64,000 nt of DNA from DDH964 sp963806685 (GTDB lineage Bacteria; Desulfobacterota; Desulfuromonadia; Desulfuromonadales; DDH964): assembly GCA_963806685.1 (NCBI GenBank), contig CAWDZB010000006.1:62001-126000 (forward strand), read 5' to 3'. Positions within the stretch are counted from its first letter, which is position 1; the number at the start of each line of letters is the position of its first letter. Below the pieces are notes generated by a model, which was not told the DNA's origin, did not search any database, and worked only from the letters and a program-made list of their open reading frames with translations. The translations under genes and the position numbers were made by a program. This document shows, one piece after another, positions 34,421 to 43,067 of this stretch.

Positions 34421-36508
34421 TCAGCTGTAGAGGCCGGCGACCTCGCCGCGCAGCGCCTCGCCCATCAGCCCGCCGACGTCGAGGACCAGGATCGTCCGCT
34501 GGTTGCCGAGATCGGCGGCCCCGGCAATGCCGCGCACAAAGGAAAGGGTGTTGCCCAGACTCTTGATGACCACATCCTGCTGACCGAGCAGTTGGTCGGC
34601 GACGATCCCCATGCGCTTCTCCGCCAGGCCGACGACGACGACGAAAAACCGCCCGTCGCTGCGGGTCGCTCCCGGCAGGCGAAAGAGATCGTCCAGTCGC
34701 AGCAGCGGCAGGGTGTTCTGGCGCAGCTCGATCATTTCCCGTTTTTCGATGCTGCGGATCGCCTCGGGTGCGAGCATCAGCGTCTCGAGGACGGAGTTGA
34801 TCGGGATCGCGTAGGTGCGACCACAGACCTCGACGATCAGCGCCTTGATGATGGCCAGGGTGATCGGCAAGGTGATGACGATGCGCGTCCCCTCCCCAAG
34901 GTCGCTGTCGAGTTCGAGCATCCCGGAAAGGGCGGCAATGTTGTTGCGCACCACATCGAGGCCGACCCCCCGGCCGGAGAGCTCGCTGACCTCGTCGCGG
35001 GTGGAGAAGCCCGGTGTCAGGATTAGTTCGTAGACATCCTCCCGGCTCAGCTCCGCGCTATCGGCGATCAGCCCCTTCTGCACCGCCTTGCGCCGGACCT
35101 TCTCCGGGTCGATGCCGCGACCGTCATCGCTCACCTCGATGACCACGTGGTTCCCCTTCTGCGAGGCCCAGAGGTTAATGGTGGCCTTCTCCGGTTTGCC
35201 GCAGGCGAGCCGCTCTTCAGGCAGCTCGATGCCGTGGTCGATGGCATTGCGGATGATGTGCATCAGCGGGTCGGAAAGGTCCTCGACGATCAGCTTGTCG
35301 AGCTCGGTATCGGCGCCGCGGATATCCAGGGAAACCTTCTTGCCCTGCTCGCCGGCAACCCGGCGCACGATCCGCGTCATCTTTTCAAAGAGCTGGGCGA
35401 TGGGGACCATGCGCACTTCCATGACCCCTTTCTGCAGTTCGTCGAGGCGCCGTTCGAGAATGCGTGTCGCCTTCTGCAGGGTCCCTACCAGTTCGCGGTC
35501 GGCGACGGAGCGTAGGCGCTGGCCGAGATCGGCGATCGCCCCCTTGGAGAGGACCAAATCGCCGACGATGTTCATCAGCTGATCGAGCTTGTCGATGTCG
35601 ACCCGCACCGTGCGACTGATGGAGCGTAGCGAGGCGCCGCCGTCGCCGCCCTCGCGGGTGGGCTCGGCGCCAGCCGGCGTCTCCTCGGAAACCGGCTCCG
35701 TGACCGCGCCGGTTCCAGGCGTCGGCGTCCCCCGCGAGATTTCCACCGCGGTCGGCACGGCAGCGCCGGTTCCGGCAAAAAACTGCTCCACCTGCAGGTC
35801 GTCACGGCCGAGCAGGGCGGCAATTGCGGCCGCCTCGGTAGCAGTGCCGAGCAGGATCTGGAAGGCAATGCGCTCGGAGATGTCGCCGGCACAGGGAAGG
35901 GTACTGATCACCTCCCCCTGCTGCTTGAGGAGATCGGTCAGTTCCGCCAGCTCCTGGTCAAAAGTCGACAGGCTGAAAGTGGCCTGTACGCGCAACAGGT
36001 TGCGCCCCTTGCGTAGATTCTCCTGCAGCCGGTGCTCCTCGTACTCGGTGAGGACGTTGAGGATCGCCCGGGGAATCGGCGATCCTTCTGCCCCCTGGGC
36101 TCCCGGCCCCTTGCCGAGGGCGGCTTCGATGCGGGCCAGCAGCGGAGCGCTGTCGATGGTAAAATCTTCGGCCTCCCCCTTGCCGTGAACCAGCCGGGTC
36201 AGCAGGTCGACGGCTTCGAACAACACCTCGAGCAAGGCCGTATTGAGGATGATCTTGCCCAGCCGCAGGCGGTCGAGGAGGTTTTCCATGTGATGGGCGA
36301 GATCGGAGATGTCGGTAAAGCCGAACATGCCGGCCATGCCCTTGAGGGAGTGGGCGCCACGGAAAACGCTGTTGAGCAGTTCCGGGTCCTCTTCCCCGGA
36401 CTCGATGCCGTCGCCCAGTGCCACCAGGTCGACATTGAGTTTTTCGAGGATTTCCTCGGCCTCACCAAGAAATTCGCGGATGGCCTGGGATGACGCCATG
36501 TCGCTCAC
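34421..36508 (-). CDS. cheA: Chemotaxis histidine kinase CheA
   Basis: A 695-residue kinase with the full domain order. An HPt domain carries phospho-His53 in FRGAHSLKGMAGMFG. A linker region of about 150 residues follows (a P2-like part and a Pro/Thr-rich spacer). The dimerisation domain starts around TVRVDIDKLDQLMNIVGDLV. The ATPase domain has the N box HIIRNAIDHGIE, G1 DDGRGID and G2 GRGVGLDVVRNN. A CheW-like regulatory domain ends the protein (TYAIPINSVLETLML). GTG 36508 overlaps the upstream regulator stop (GTGA) and has AGGAG upstream. It is the likely phosphate donor for CheB and the receiver proteins of this cluster. Confidence 0.95.
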   Translation of the reverse strand: MSDMASSQAIREFLGEAEEILEKLNVDLVALGDGIESGEEDPELLNSVFRGAHSLKGMAGMFGFTDISDLAHHMENLLDRLRLGKIILNTALLEVLFEAVDLLTRLVHGKGEAEDFTIDSAPLLARIEAALGKGPGAQGAEGSPIPRAILNVLTEYEEHRLQENLRKGRNLLRVQATFSLSTFDQELAELTDLLKQQGEVISTLPCAGDISERIAFQILLGTATEAAAIAALLGRDDLQVEQFFAGTGAAVPTAVEISRGTPTPGTGAVTEPVSEETPAGAEPTREGGDGGASLRSISRTVRVDIDKLDQLMNIVGDLVLSKGAIADLGQRLRSVADRELVGTLQKATRILERRLDELQKGVMEVRMVPIAQLFEKMTRIVRRVAGEQGKKVSLDIRGADTELDKLIVEDLSDPLMHIIRNAIDHGIELPEERLACGKPEKATINLWASQKGNHVVIEVSDDGRGIDPEKVRRKAVQKGLIADSAELSREDVYELILTPGFSTRDEVSELSGRGVGLDVVRNNIAALSGMLELDSDLGEGTRIVITLPITLAIIKALIVEVCGRTYAIPINSVLETLMLAPEAIRSIEKREMIELRQNTLPLLRLDDLFRLPGATRSDGRFFVVVVGLAEKRMGIVADQLLGQQDVVIKSLGNTLSFVRGIAGAADLGNQRTILVLDVGGLMGEALRGEVAGLYS

Positions 36509-36885
36509 CGCTCCTCCTTGGCAAGATAGCGCTGGATCAGCTCCTGCAGCTGCCGTGGATCAAAGGGTTTCACCAGGTAGGCATCGGCGCCGAGGGAAAG
36601 GCCTTTTTCGCGATCCCGGTCACTTCCTTCGGTGCTGATGATCAGGAGCGGGGTGGTACGGTAATGGGGATTGTTCTTGATGAAACTGACCAGCTCCAGG
36701 CCGTTGATGTCGGGCATGTTGATATCGGTAATTACCAGGTCGACCTTCTCGCGGGGAAGGATGCGCAGCGCGTCGAAGCCGTTGGCGGCTTCGACAATGG
36801 TGAATTCGCCGAGCGGGGCGATCGTCGAAACGATCAGCGACCGCATGGTCGCGGAATCTTCGACAATCAGGATTTTTTTGGCCAC
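36505..36885 (-). CDS. CheY-like single-domain response regulator
   Basis: A 126-residue receiver: acidic Glu9-Asp10, Asp54 in VITDINMPDINGLE, Thr in LIISTEGSDRD and Lys in YLVKPFDPRQL. No output domain. The start is GTG at 36885, with GGGAGGG 6 nt upstream; the open frame to 37044 overlaps the preceding gene. It overlaps cheA by 4 nt, making it the best candidate for the main diffusible phospho-signal of this pathway. It is clearly similar to the regulator at 25713-26093. Confidence 0.92.
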   Translation of the reverse strand: MAKKILIVEDSATMRSLIVSTIAPLGEFTIVEAANGFDALRILPREKVDLVITDINMPDINGLELVSFIKNNPHYRTTPLLIISTEGSDRDREKGLSLGADAYLVKPFDPRQLQELIQRYLAKEER

Positions 36886-36901
36886 CTTCGACCCTCCCTG
36901 T

Positions 36902-38665
36902 TCATTGCTCCTCGCGGCTGCGCAAACGCCGTTCGAGGAGCGCCTTCTCCATGGCCAGGCCGGCTTGGGAAAGGAAAATTTCCAGCGACTCGGTATCGTC
37001 GATCGGCTCCGGTGCGGGGTAGTTGTCGCCGTAAAGGACCGCAACCACCTTCCCCTCGCTGAGGATCGGCCCGAGGAAAACCTCTTCGGGCCGCACGCCG
37101 CCCAGCTGCTCCTGGAGGTAGGTATCCCAAGGGCTGCTGTCGGGGTGGATGCGCATCGGCAACAGCTCTGTCACCACCCGACGAAAGACCGACTCCTCGT
37201 TAAGGGGAATGGCAATTTTCCGCACCCTGGCATCGGCACTTTCCCCGCTGAGTTCGAGCCCGAACTGGCCAAGGCCCACCACCTGGTCGTCCTTGACGGA
37301 GAAGACCACCGCCCGATTCATCACTTCACTGGCGAAACGCAGCACCAGCAGGATGATCCCGCCCCCCAGCGTCGGATTGTGCAGTTCCTGGAGCATCCCC
37401 CGCAGCAGGTGGAGGCCTGGGGTTGCCGGTTTCTCCTCCAGGCGCTCGGCAGGTGTCTCAACGCCAATCTCGCGCATCAGTTCGGCACCAAAGTTGACCT
37501 TGGAGCCGACCTCCGTTGCGACCGGGCGGGCGGCCAAGCCGGCGAGCACAGTCACGGCATCGCTGAGCAGGGTCAGCAGGTGCCGGCCTCGTTCCCCCTG
37601 CAGCTCACCGTGCCTGGGCTTGACCAGCACCTCCTCGACGCCCAGCCGCCGGGCCCGCTCCGCAGCCTCGGCATTGGGGTGATCAGTCATCATCATCACC
37701 GTCAGGGAGGGGAAGCGCCGCCGGACCTGGGCCAGCAGTTCCAGTCCGCCAAGAATCCCGCTGCCATCCAGCCGCGGCATGATCAGGTCGATTACCAGCA
37801 GGGGCTGCTGCCCCGCCGCCACTACCCGGGCCACCGCATGCAGAAATCCGCGGCCAGAGGTATAGGCGGAGACTGCAAGCCCCTGCTCGCGAAGCTGGGC
37901 ACACAACATTTGGCCGGTCTGCTGATCATCGTCGGCGACCAGCAGCAGCGGACCGGAGGATTCGGGCGGCGCTGGGGCCGTTTCGGCGGGTTGGATTTCG
38001 GCCGGGGTCGGGTCCGGTTCCGTCGCCCGGAGATCAGTCTCGCCGTTGGCCACGGCGGCCCGGGCCGGAGGCTGGACCGGCAGCGGATTGTTCGGCAGCG
38101 GTTCGAAATCGGCCACCGGTTCCCCGCGCGTTTCTGCGAAGGATTCGCCGCGATGGCGCATCTCGTCGAGAAGCCGGCTCCCCTCCATGGCCAACCATTG
38201 GGGATTGAGCCCCTGGTCGAGCATGAACTGCAGCGGGCTGAAGCTGGTGGTGGCCACTTCTTCCGGCTCGCCCACCTCGAAGGAAAACCCTCCCACGGTC
38301 CAGTCGAAAAAGCTGAAGACGATCTTTTCGATCTGCTCCTTGACCGCCGCTTCGATCTTCGCCTGGGGAAGCTCAAACTTCTCTGCCAGGATGGTTCCGA
38401 GCCGCGGCGAACGATCACTGTTGCGTTGGATGAACAGGGCCTTTTTCAGTATTTCGAGACTGACCAGCCCCTTGCGCAACAGTAGGTCACCGAGATTTTC
38501 CTGGATCTGGCTGGAGGTTGCCCGGATCACCTGGCCGTGGAGAAAGACGACCTCCCCCTCCCGCTCCCGGCTGTTGAGGATCAGGATTCCCGACTTCCGG
38601 CTGAGACTGACGATCTGCAAAATATCGCCCAGGCCGAGGTCTTCAAGATTTCCAACGAGGCTCAT
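36902..38665 (-). CDS. DUF4388 (PATAN)-receiver-GAF-like response regulator
   Basis: A 587-residue multidomain protein. Residues about 1-170 are a DUF4388/PATAN domain (MSLVGNLEDLGLGDILQIVSL, RKSGILILNSREREGEVVFLHGQVIRA). A Pro/Ala linker follows (about 190-235). A receiver domain spans about 237-360 (LLLVADDDQQTGQML, LLVIDLIMPRLDGSG, EVLVKPR). A C-terminal GAF-like domain ends with ILSEGKVVAVLYGDN and a helix. The ATG at 38665 gives the usual DUF4388 start; 38680 is the alternative. PATAN regulators in cyanobacteria act on motility output, in one case by binding the pilus ATPase PilB, so a similar target is plausible. It is the first gene of the Che operon. Confidence 0.83.
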   Translation of the reverse strand: MSLVGNLEDLGLGDILQIVSLSRKSGILILNSREREGEVVFLHGQVIRATSSQIQENLGDLLLRKGLVSLEILKKALFIQRNSDRSPRLGTILAEKFELPQAKIEAAVKEQIEKIVFSFFDWTVGGFSFEVGEPEEVATTSFSPLQFMLDQGLNPQWLAMEGSRLLDEMRHRGESFAETRGEPVADFEPLPNNPLPVQPPARAAVANGETDLRATEPDPTPAEIQPAETAPAPPESSGPLLLVADDDQQTGQMLCAQLREQGLAVSAYTSGRGFLHAVARVVAAGQQPLLVIDLIMPRLDGSGILGGLELLAQVRRRFPSLTVMMMTDHPNAEAAERARRLGVEEVLVKPRHGELQGERGRHLLTLLSDAVTVLAGLAARPVATEVGSKVNFGAELMREIGVETPAERLEEKPATPGLHLLRGMLQELHNPTLGGGIILLVLRFASEVMNRAVVFSVKDDQVVGLGQFGLELSGESADARVRKIAIPLNEESVFRRVVTELLPMRIHPDSSPWDTYLQEQLGGVRPEEVFLGPILSEGKVVAVLYGDNYPAPEPIDDTESLEIFLSQAGLAMEKALLERRLRSREEQ

Positions 38666-38732
38666 GGCATCCAGTTCCATGCCGAAAGGTTCCGAAGAAC
38701 CTGTGTAACAAGCTAGAATTTAAATAGAAAAG

Positions 38733-38761
38733 ACTATATCCCAGGAGGTTTCCGAAGTAAA
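38733..38761 (-). promoter_or_regulatory. Possible sigma-70 promoter of the chemosensory operon
   Basis: On the minus strand TTTACT (38756-38761) and TATAGT (38733-38738) are 17 nt apart, about 70 nt before the first Che gene. The -35 overlaps the terminator of der. No FliA-type flagellar promoter was seen. Confidence 0.4.
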
Positions 38762-38777
38762 GGCCTTTCCGGCCTTT
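38759..38777 (-). terminator. Terminator of der
   Basis: AAAGGCC and GGCCTTT form a 7-bp stem with a 5-nt loop, 2 nt after the der stop. A short T/A-rich tail follows on the minus strand. Confidence 0.5.
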
Positions 38778-38779
38778 TC

Positions 38780-40090
38780 TCAGCGCTGGCGATCCCGAAA
38801 CACCAGTCGGAGCGGCGACCCGGCAAAACCGAAGGCCTCGCGCAGGTGATTGGTGAGGAACCGTTCGTAGGAAAAGTGGATTCCCTCGGCGCGACTGACG
38901 AAACAGACGAAGGTCGGGGGTCGCACCGCGGTCTGGGTGACATAGAAAAACTTCAGCCGCTGCCCCTGGAAGACCGGCGGCGGGTGTTTCTTCACCGCGT
39001 CGCCGAAGACCTGGTTGAGCTGGGCGGTCGGCACCCGGCGGTTGAACTCGGCGGAGACCTTTTCCACCTCGGCCATGACCGTCTTCACCCGCTGCCCGGA
39101 AAGGGCGGAGACGAAGAGGACCGGCGCGAAGGCGAGAAACTTGAAGCGGCGCCGCAGCTCCTCTACGTAGCGACCGTGGGTCTTGTTGTCTTTGCTCACC
39201 GCATCCCACTTGTTGACCACCAGGATCACCGCCCGCCCCTTCTCGTAGGCGTAGCCCGCCACCGTTAGGTCCTGGTCGGTAACCCCCTCCACGGCATCGA
39301 TGACCACCAGCACCACGTGCGCCCGGTCCATCGCCTTGAGCGCCTGGATGACCGTGTATTTCTCAAGCTTCTGGCTGACCTTCCCCTTGCGCCGGATGCC
39401 GGCGGTGTCGATCAGCAGGTAGCGGCGGTCGTTGTGGACGAAGAGGGTGTCGACGCTGTCGCGGGTGGTCCCGGCGGCCGGGTTGGCGACCACCCGTTCC
39501 TGGCCGAGGAGCTGGTTGACCAGGGAGGACTTGCCGACATTGGGCCGGCCGATGATCGCCAGCCGTGTCTCTTCTGCATCGGCGACCGCTGGAGAAGCCG
39601 GAGGCAGCTGCTCGAGAATGGCGTCGATCAGCTCGCCGATGCCGCGCCCATGTTCGGCGGAGACGGAGAGAAGATCCTCGACCCCAAGCGCGTAGAATTC
39701 GGCGACCGACGCCTCCTGGCGGTCGCCGTCGATCTTGTTGACCACGTAGAGAACCGGCTTGTCGACCCGCCGCAGCAGCTGCGCCACCTCACGGTCGGAG
39801 GCGGTCAGCCCTTCCCGGCCATCGACCAGGAAGAGGATCAGGTCGGCCTCCTCGACGGCGAGTTGGGACTGCTCGCGCATCTGCACCAGCAGCCGGTCCT
39901 CGCTGACCGGTTCGAAGCCGCCGGTGTCGATCAGGGTAAAGGGGCGGTCGAAACGGGTCACCTCGGCATAGTTGCGGTCCCGGGTGACGCCGGGGAAGTC
40001 CTCGACGATCGCTTTGCGCTGGCCGAGTATGCGGTTGAAAAGGGTCGACTTGCCGACATTGGGCCGGCCGACTATGGCGACGATGGACAT
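38780..40090 (-). CDS. der: Ribosome-assembly GTPase Der (EngA)
   Basis: Essential GTPase for 50S maturation with two tandem G domains. Domain 1 has GRPNVGKSTLFN, DTGGFEP and NKID. Domain 2 has GRPNVGKSSLVN, DTAGIRRKGKV and NKWD. A C-terminal KH-like domain follows (PPVFQGQRLKFFYVTQTAVRPPTFVCFVS). The ATG at 40090 (MSIVAIVG) is preferred to an in-frame GTG at 40099, because Der proteins begin just before the first G1. It gives 436 residues, the usual size. Confidence 0.96.
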   Translation of the reverse strand: MSIVAIVGRPNVGKSTLFNRILGQRKAIVEDFPGVTRDRNYAEVTRFDRPFTLIDTGGFEPVSEDRLLVQMREQSQLAVEEADLILFLVDGREGLTASDREVAQLLRRVDKPVLYVVNKIDGDRQEASVAEFYALGVEDLLSVSAEHGRGIGELIDAILEQLPPASPAVADAEETRLAIIGRPNVGKSSLVNQLLGQERVVANPAAGTTRDSVDTLFVHNDRRYLLIDTAGIRRKGKVSQKLEKYTVIQALKAMDRAHVVLVVIDAVEGVTDQDLTVAGYAYEKGRAVILVVNKWDAVSKDNKTHGRYVEELRRRFKFLAFAPVLFVSALSGQRVKTVMAEVEKVSAEFNRRVPTAQLNQVFGDAVKKHPPPVFQGQRLKFFYVTQTAVRPPTFVCFVSRAEGIHFSYERFLTNHLREAFGFAGSPLRLVFRDRQR

Positions 40091-40104
40091 GGGGATCACT
40101 TCTG

Positions 40105-40200
40105 AAAAGCGGGGTTAAAGGTCAAAGGCAAATGGTTGAGGTCAGGTTAATGCAGAATATTAAGTATAGGTCAGGTAAAAGGTTAGGGAAGAATGGTTAA
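40105..40200. repeat. Degenerate GGTTA/GGTCA-rich stretch
   Basis: Between era and der, short related words (GGTTAA, GGTCAAAGG, GGTCAGGTTAA, GGTCAGGTAAAAGGTTAGG, GGTTAAC) recur irregularly in AT-rich DNA. No gene or clear secondary structure is seen in the 168-base gap. Confidence 0.4.
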
Positions 40201-40258
40201 CTCTTCAAATTTTCGCGCTTTTCCATCTACCCTTGATCCTTATTTCTGGTACCTGGGC

Positions 40259-41170
40259 CTATTTTTTGTGATACCCGAAACGGCGCAGGCCCCGTTCCGA
40301 ATCGGTCCAGTCCTTCTGCACCTTGACGAACAGTTCAAGGTAGATTCGGGTCCCCAGAAAGCGTTCGATCTCCCTGCGCGCGGCCTGGCCGACAGTGCGG
40401 ATCATCGCCCCGCCCTTGCCGAGGACAATCCCCTTGTGGGAATCCTTCTCGACGAAGACCGCGGCCTGGATCACCACCAGCCCCTTCTCCGGTTTTTCGG
40501 TGAAGGACTCCACCTCCACCGCCACCCCGTAGGGAACCTCGTCCCGGGTCTTGTTGAGGATCTGCTCGCGGATCATCTCGGCGACGATGAAACGTTCCGG
40601 CAGGTCGGTTACCATGTCCTCGGGATAGTAGGCCGGTCCTTCCGGCAGCCCACCGAGGATGACCTTCACCAGCTCCTCAACCCCCTCCCCCTTGAGTGCT
40701 GAGACCGGGACGATCTCCTTGAAGGCGAAACGCTGGCGGTAGGCATCGATCAGCGGCAGCAGGACCTCGGGCCGCACCTTGTCGAGCTTGTTGATGACCA
40801 GCACCACCGGCGCCTGGCCGCGGCCGAGCTGGTCGAGGATGAAGTCGTCGCCGCCGCCGACCGGGTCGTCCGCCTCGACCAGCAGCAGCACCAGATCGAC
40901 GTCGCTGCAGGCGGCGAAGGCCTGGTCGACCATGTAGCGGTTGAGGCGGTTCTTGCCGCGGTGAATCCCCGGCGTGTCGAGAAACAGGATCTGCCCCTCG
41001 GGCAGGGTATGGATGCCGAGAATCCGGTTGCGGGTAGTCTGCGGCTTGGCCGTGGTGATGGCGATCTTCTGCCCGAGCACCCGGTTGAGCAGGGTCGACT
41101 TGCCGACGTTGGGGCGGCCGACGATAGCCACGAAACCGGAGCGGAAGGGGGCCGTCTGGGTAGGGTTCAC
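40259..41170 (-). CDS. era: GTPase Era
   Basis: Ras-like GTPase that binds 16S rRNA and helps 30S maturation. The 303-residue protein has G1 GRPNVGKSTLLN, switch TTAKPQTTRNRILG, G3 DTPGIH, G4 NKLD and G5 SALKG. The C-terminal KH domain holds IREQILNKTRDEVPYGVAVEVE and GIVLGKGGAMIRTVGQAARREIE. It starts at GTG 41170, the base after the stop of the upstream radical SAM gene. The rnc...era arrangement is the conserved one, with an extra gene between them here. Confidence 0.96.
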   Translation of the reverse strand: MNPTQTAPFRSGFVAIVGRPNVGKSTLLNRVLGQKIAITTAKPQTTRNRILGIHTLPEGQILFLDTPGIHRGKNRLNRYMVDQAFAACSDVDLVLLLVEADDPVGGGDDFILDQLGRGQAPVVLVINKLDKVRPEVLLPLIDAYRQRFAFKEIVPVSALKGEGVEELVKVILGGLPEGPAYYPEDMVTDLPERFIVAEMIREQILNKTRDEVPYGVAVEVESFTEKPEKGLVVIQAAVFVEKDSHKGIVLGKGGAMIRTVGQAARREIERFLGTRIYLELFVKVQKDWTDSERGLRRFGYHKK

Positions 41171-42187
41171 TCAATCCTCTTGGTGCCGGCCTGCCAGCTG
41201 CAGCAGGGAAAAGGTCGCCCGCCCCTGGCGCAAGGTGCCGCGGGGGAGATCGGGATCGCCATGCACGGCCAGCGGCAGGCGCCGGCTGGAAAGATAGTCC
41301 AAATTTGACTTACGGTGGCCGATGGCATCGCTCAGTTCGCGCTGCGAAACGTCGACCGGGCCGCCGCCCTGAAGGGCAAGTTGGTGCAAGGCGCGCCGCC
41401 AAATCCGGGCAATGACCAACTGGCCGAAAGCCGGATGATAGGGCCCGGCCAGAACGCCGCGATCGAGTTCGGCATCCCCATGCAGACCGAGGCGGATGAC
41501 CGGCACCCCGGCGCGGCGGCAGCTCAGCAGCAGGTCGGCGCAGAGCTCCACCGCGGCGTCGAGTCCCAGGGGACGGTAGGTTCCCTGCTGCCAGGCCTCT
41601 GCGAGCCGGCTTCCGGCAAGCACCACGGTCGGGTAGATGCGCAGAAAATCGGGGGCCAGCGCCAGCGCCGTTGCCAGCGAGGCGCGTGCCTCGTCCCGGT
41701 CCGCGCCGGGCAGTCCGGGCATCAGCTGTAGCCCCACTCCCAGCCCGGCGTCGCGCAACGCCGCCACCGCCCTTGCCGCTGCCGCCGCATTGTGGCCACG
41801 GTCACTGGCAACGAGCACGGCGTCGGAGAAGGACTGGCAGCCGAGTTCCACGGTCCGCACTCCGGCAGCGGCCAGGCGCCAGGCGGTTGCCCTGTCCACG
41901 GCATCGGGACGGGTCGAAATCCGGATGCCGGCGATTCGGCCGGCGGCCAGAAACGCGGCGGCAGCGGCGAGGTAGGCTTCCTGCAGCTCCGGTTCGAGGG
42001 CGGTAAAGCTCCCTCCGTAAAAGGCGACTTCCCCCTCGCCGGAGGCGGGGAGCTGGGCCGCCAGCTGAGCCGCGACCACCGCTGGCGGCGCCGCCGCCTC
42101 GGTGCCGCCGGCGACCTGCCAGCGGCTGCAGAAGATGCACTGCTGCGGGCAGCCGGCCTGGGCGAGAAAGACCGGGAAAATCTGCAT
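41171..42187 (-). CDS. Elp3-like radical SAM protein
   Basis: A 338-residue radical SAM enzyme. The 4Fe-4S/AdoMet site is GCPQQCIFC (CX3CX2C) near residue 12. Downstream are EVAFYGGSFTAL, RISTRPDAV, VELGCQSFSDAVL and LQLMPGLPG, all features of the Elp3/HemN-like branch. It lacks the acetyltransferase domain of true Elp3. The start at ATG 42187 lies 4 nt after the rnc stop, and era starts right after its stop. The substrate is unknown. Such a gene between rnc and era occurs in some anaerobes and may be linked to RNA modification, but that is inference. Confidence 0.85.
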   Translation of the reverse strand: MQIFPVFLAQAGCPQQCIFCSRWQVAGGTEAAAPPAVVAAQLAAQLPASGEGEVAFYGGSFTALEPELQEAYLAAAAAFLAAGRIAGIRISTRPDAVDRATAWRLAAAGVRTVELGCQSFSDAVLVASDRGHNAAAAARAVAALRDAGLGVGLQLMPGLPGADRDEARASLATALALAPDFLRIYPTVVLAGSRLAEAWQQGTYRPLGLDAAVELCADLLLSCRRAGVPVIRLGLHGDAELDRGVLAGPYHPAFGQLVIARIWRRALHQLALQGGGPVDVSQRELSDAIGHRKSNLDYLSSRRLPLAVHGDPDLPRGTLRQGRATFSLLQLAGRHQED

Positions 42188-42191
42188 GATT

Positions 42192-42890
42192 CTAGACCCC
42201 GAGGCGGTCCAAGGCTTCCCGGGCCGCTTCCTGCTCGGCCGCCTTCTTGCTGCTGCCGCTGCCACCGCCGAGCCGTTCGTCGCCGCAGCAGACCTCGACC
42301 TGGTAGCTGCGCTGATGGTCCGGCCCGCCGGTGGCAAGCAGGCGGTAGCGGGGCGGTCGCCCGTAGCGGCTCTGCAGCAGCTCCTGCAGGCGGGTCTTGT
42401 AATCGATTCCGTTCTTGCGTCCGGCGGCCTGGCTAAGGGCGGCGCCGAAGAGGCGCTCGACGACCACGCTGGCGGCAGTATAGCCGCCGTCCCGGAAGAT
42501 GGCACCGAGCAGGGCTTCGCAGGCATCGGCGAGCAGACTGGCCTTTTCGCGGCCGCCGCTGCGCGCCTCACCGCGGCCGAGCAACAGCCGCTCGCCAAGC
42601 TCCAGACTTCGGGCCACGCGGGCCAGGCCCGCCTCGCTGACCAGTTCGGCCCGTAGCCGGGTCAGTTCCCCCTCGCTCAGGCCGGGAAATTTCTCGAAGG
42701 CCAGGGCGCTGATCGCCAGGTCGAGGACCGCATCGCCGAGGAATTCGAGCCGTTCACTATGCGGGGCGGCCCCTTCCGCCTGTTCATTGCTGTAGGATTT
42801 GTGGGTCAAGGCCTCGCGCAGCAGGGCGGGATCGGCAAATCGGTAGCCGATCTTCTCCTGCAGCGGATCCTCCCCAGTCGAATCGCTCAA
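42192..42890 (-). CDS. rnc: Ribonuclease III
   Basis: Double-strand-specific endoribonuclease that processes rRNA precursors. The 232-residue protein has the catalytic signature ERLEFLGDAVLDLAIS, the second acidic cluster in LLADACEALLGAIFRDGG, and a C-terminal double-stranded-RNA-binding domain (DYKTRLQELLQSRYG, YQVEVCCGDERLGGGSGSSKKAAEQEAA). Complete. First gene of the rnc-radical SAM-era group, divergent from tmk. Confidence 0.96.
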   Translation of the reverse strand: MSDSTGEDPLQEKIGYRFADPALLREALTHKSYSNEQAEGAAPHSERLEFLGDAVLDLAISALAFEKFPGLSEGELTRLRAELVSEAGLARVARSLELGERLLLGRGEARSGGREKASLLADACEALLGAIFRDGGYTAASVVVERLFGAALSQAAGRKNGIDYKTRLQELLQSRYGRPPRYRLLATGGPDHQRSYQVEVCCGDERLGGGSGSSKKAAEQEAAREALDRLGV

Positions 42891-43007
42891 CGCTCCTCCT
42901 TGGTACGGCGCGGCAAATGCGCCCCAGAATTACCAGATATCCGCCGCCGAGTACACAAAAATCGTCCCGCAACGCCCCGGTTTACCGGCGCAACTGGGGG
43001 ATTTCCC

Positions 43008-43036
43008 TTGATTCCCGGAGAGGCCATTCCTATAAT
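43008..43036 (+). promoter_or_regulatory. Sigma-70 promoter of the tmk operon
   Basis: TTGATT (43008-43013) and the perfect -10 TATAAT (43031-43036) are spaced 17 nt apart, about 30 nt before the tmk ATG. Confidence 0.8.
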
Positions 43037-43067
43037 ATAACGATTTGAGTCCAGCGAGCCGGAGCAC

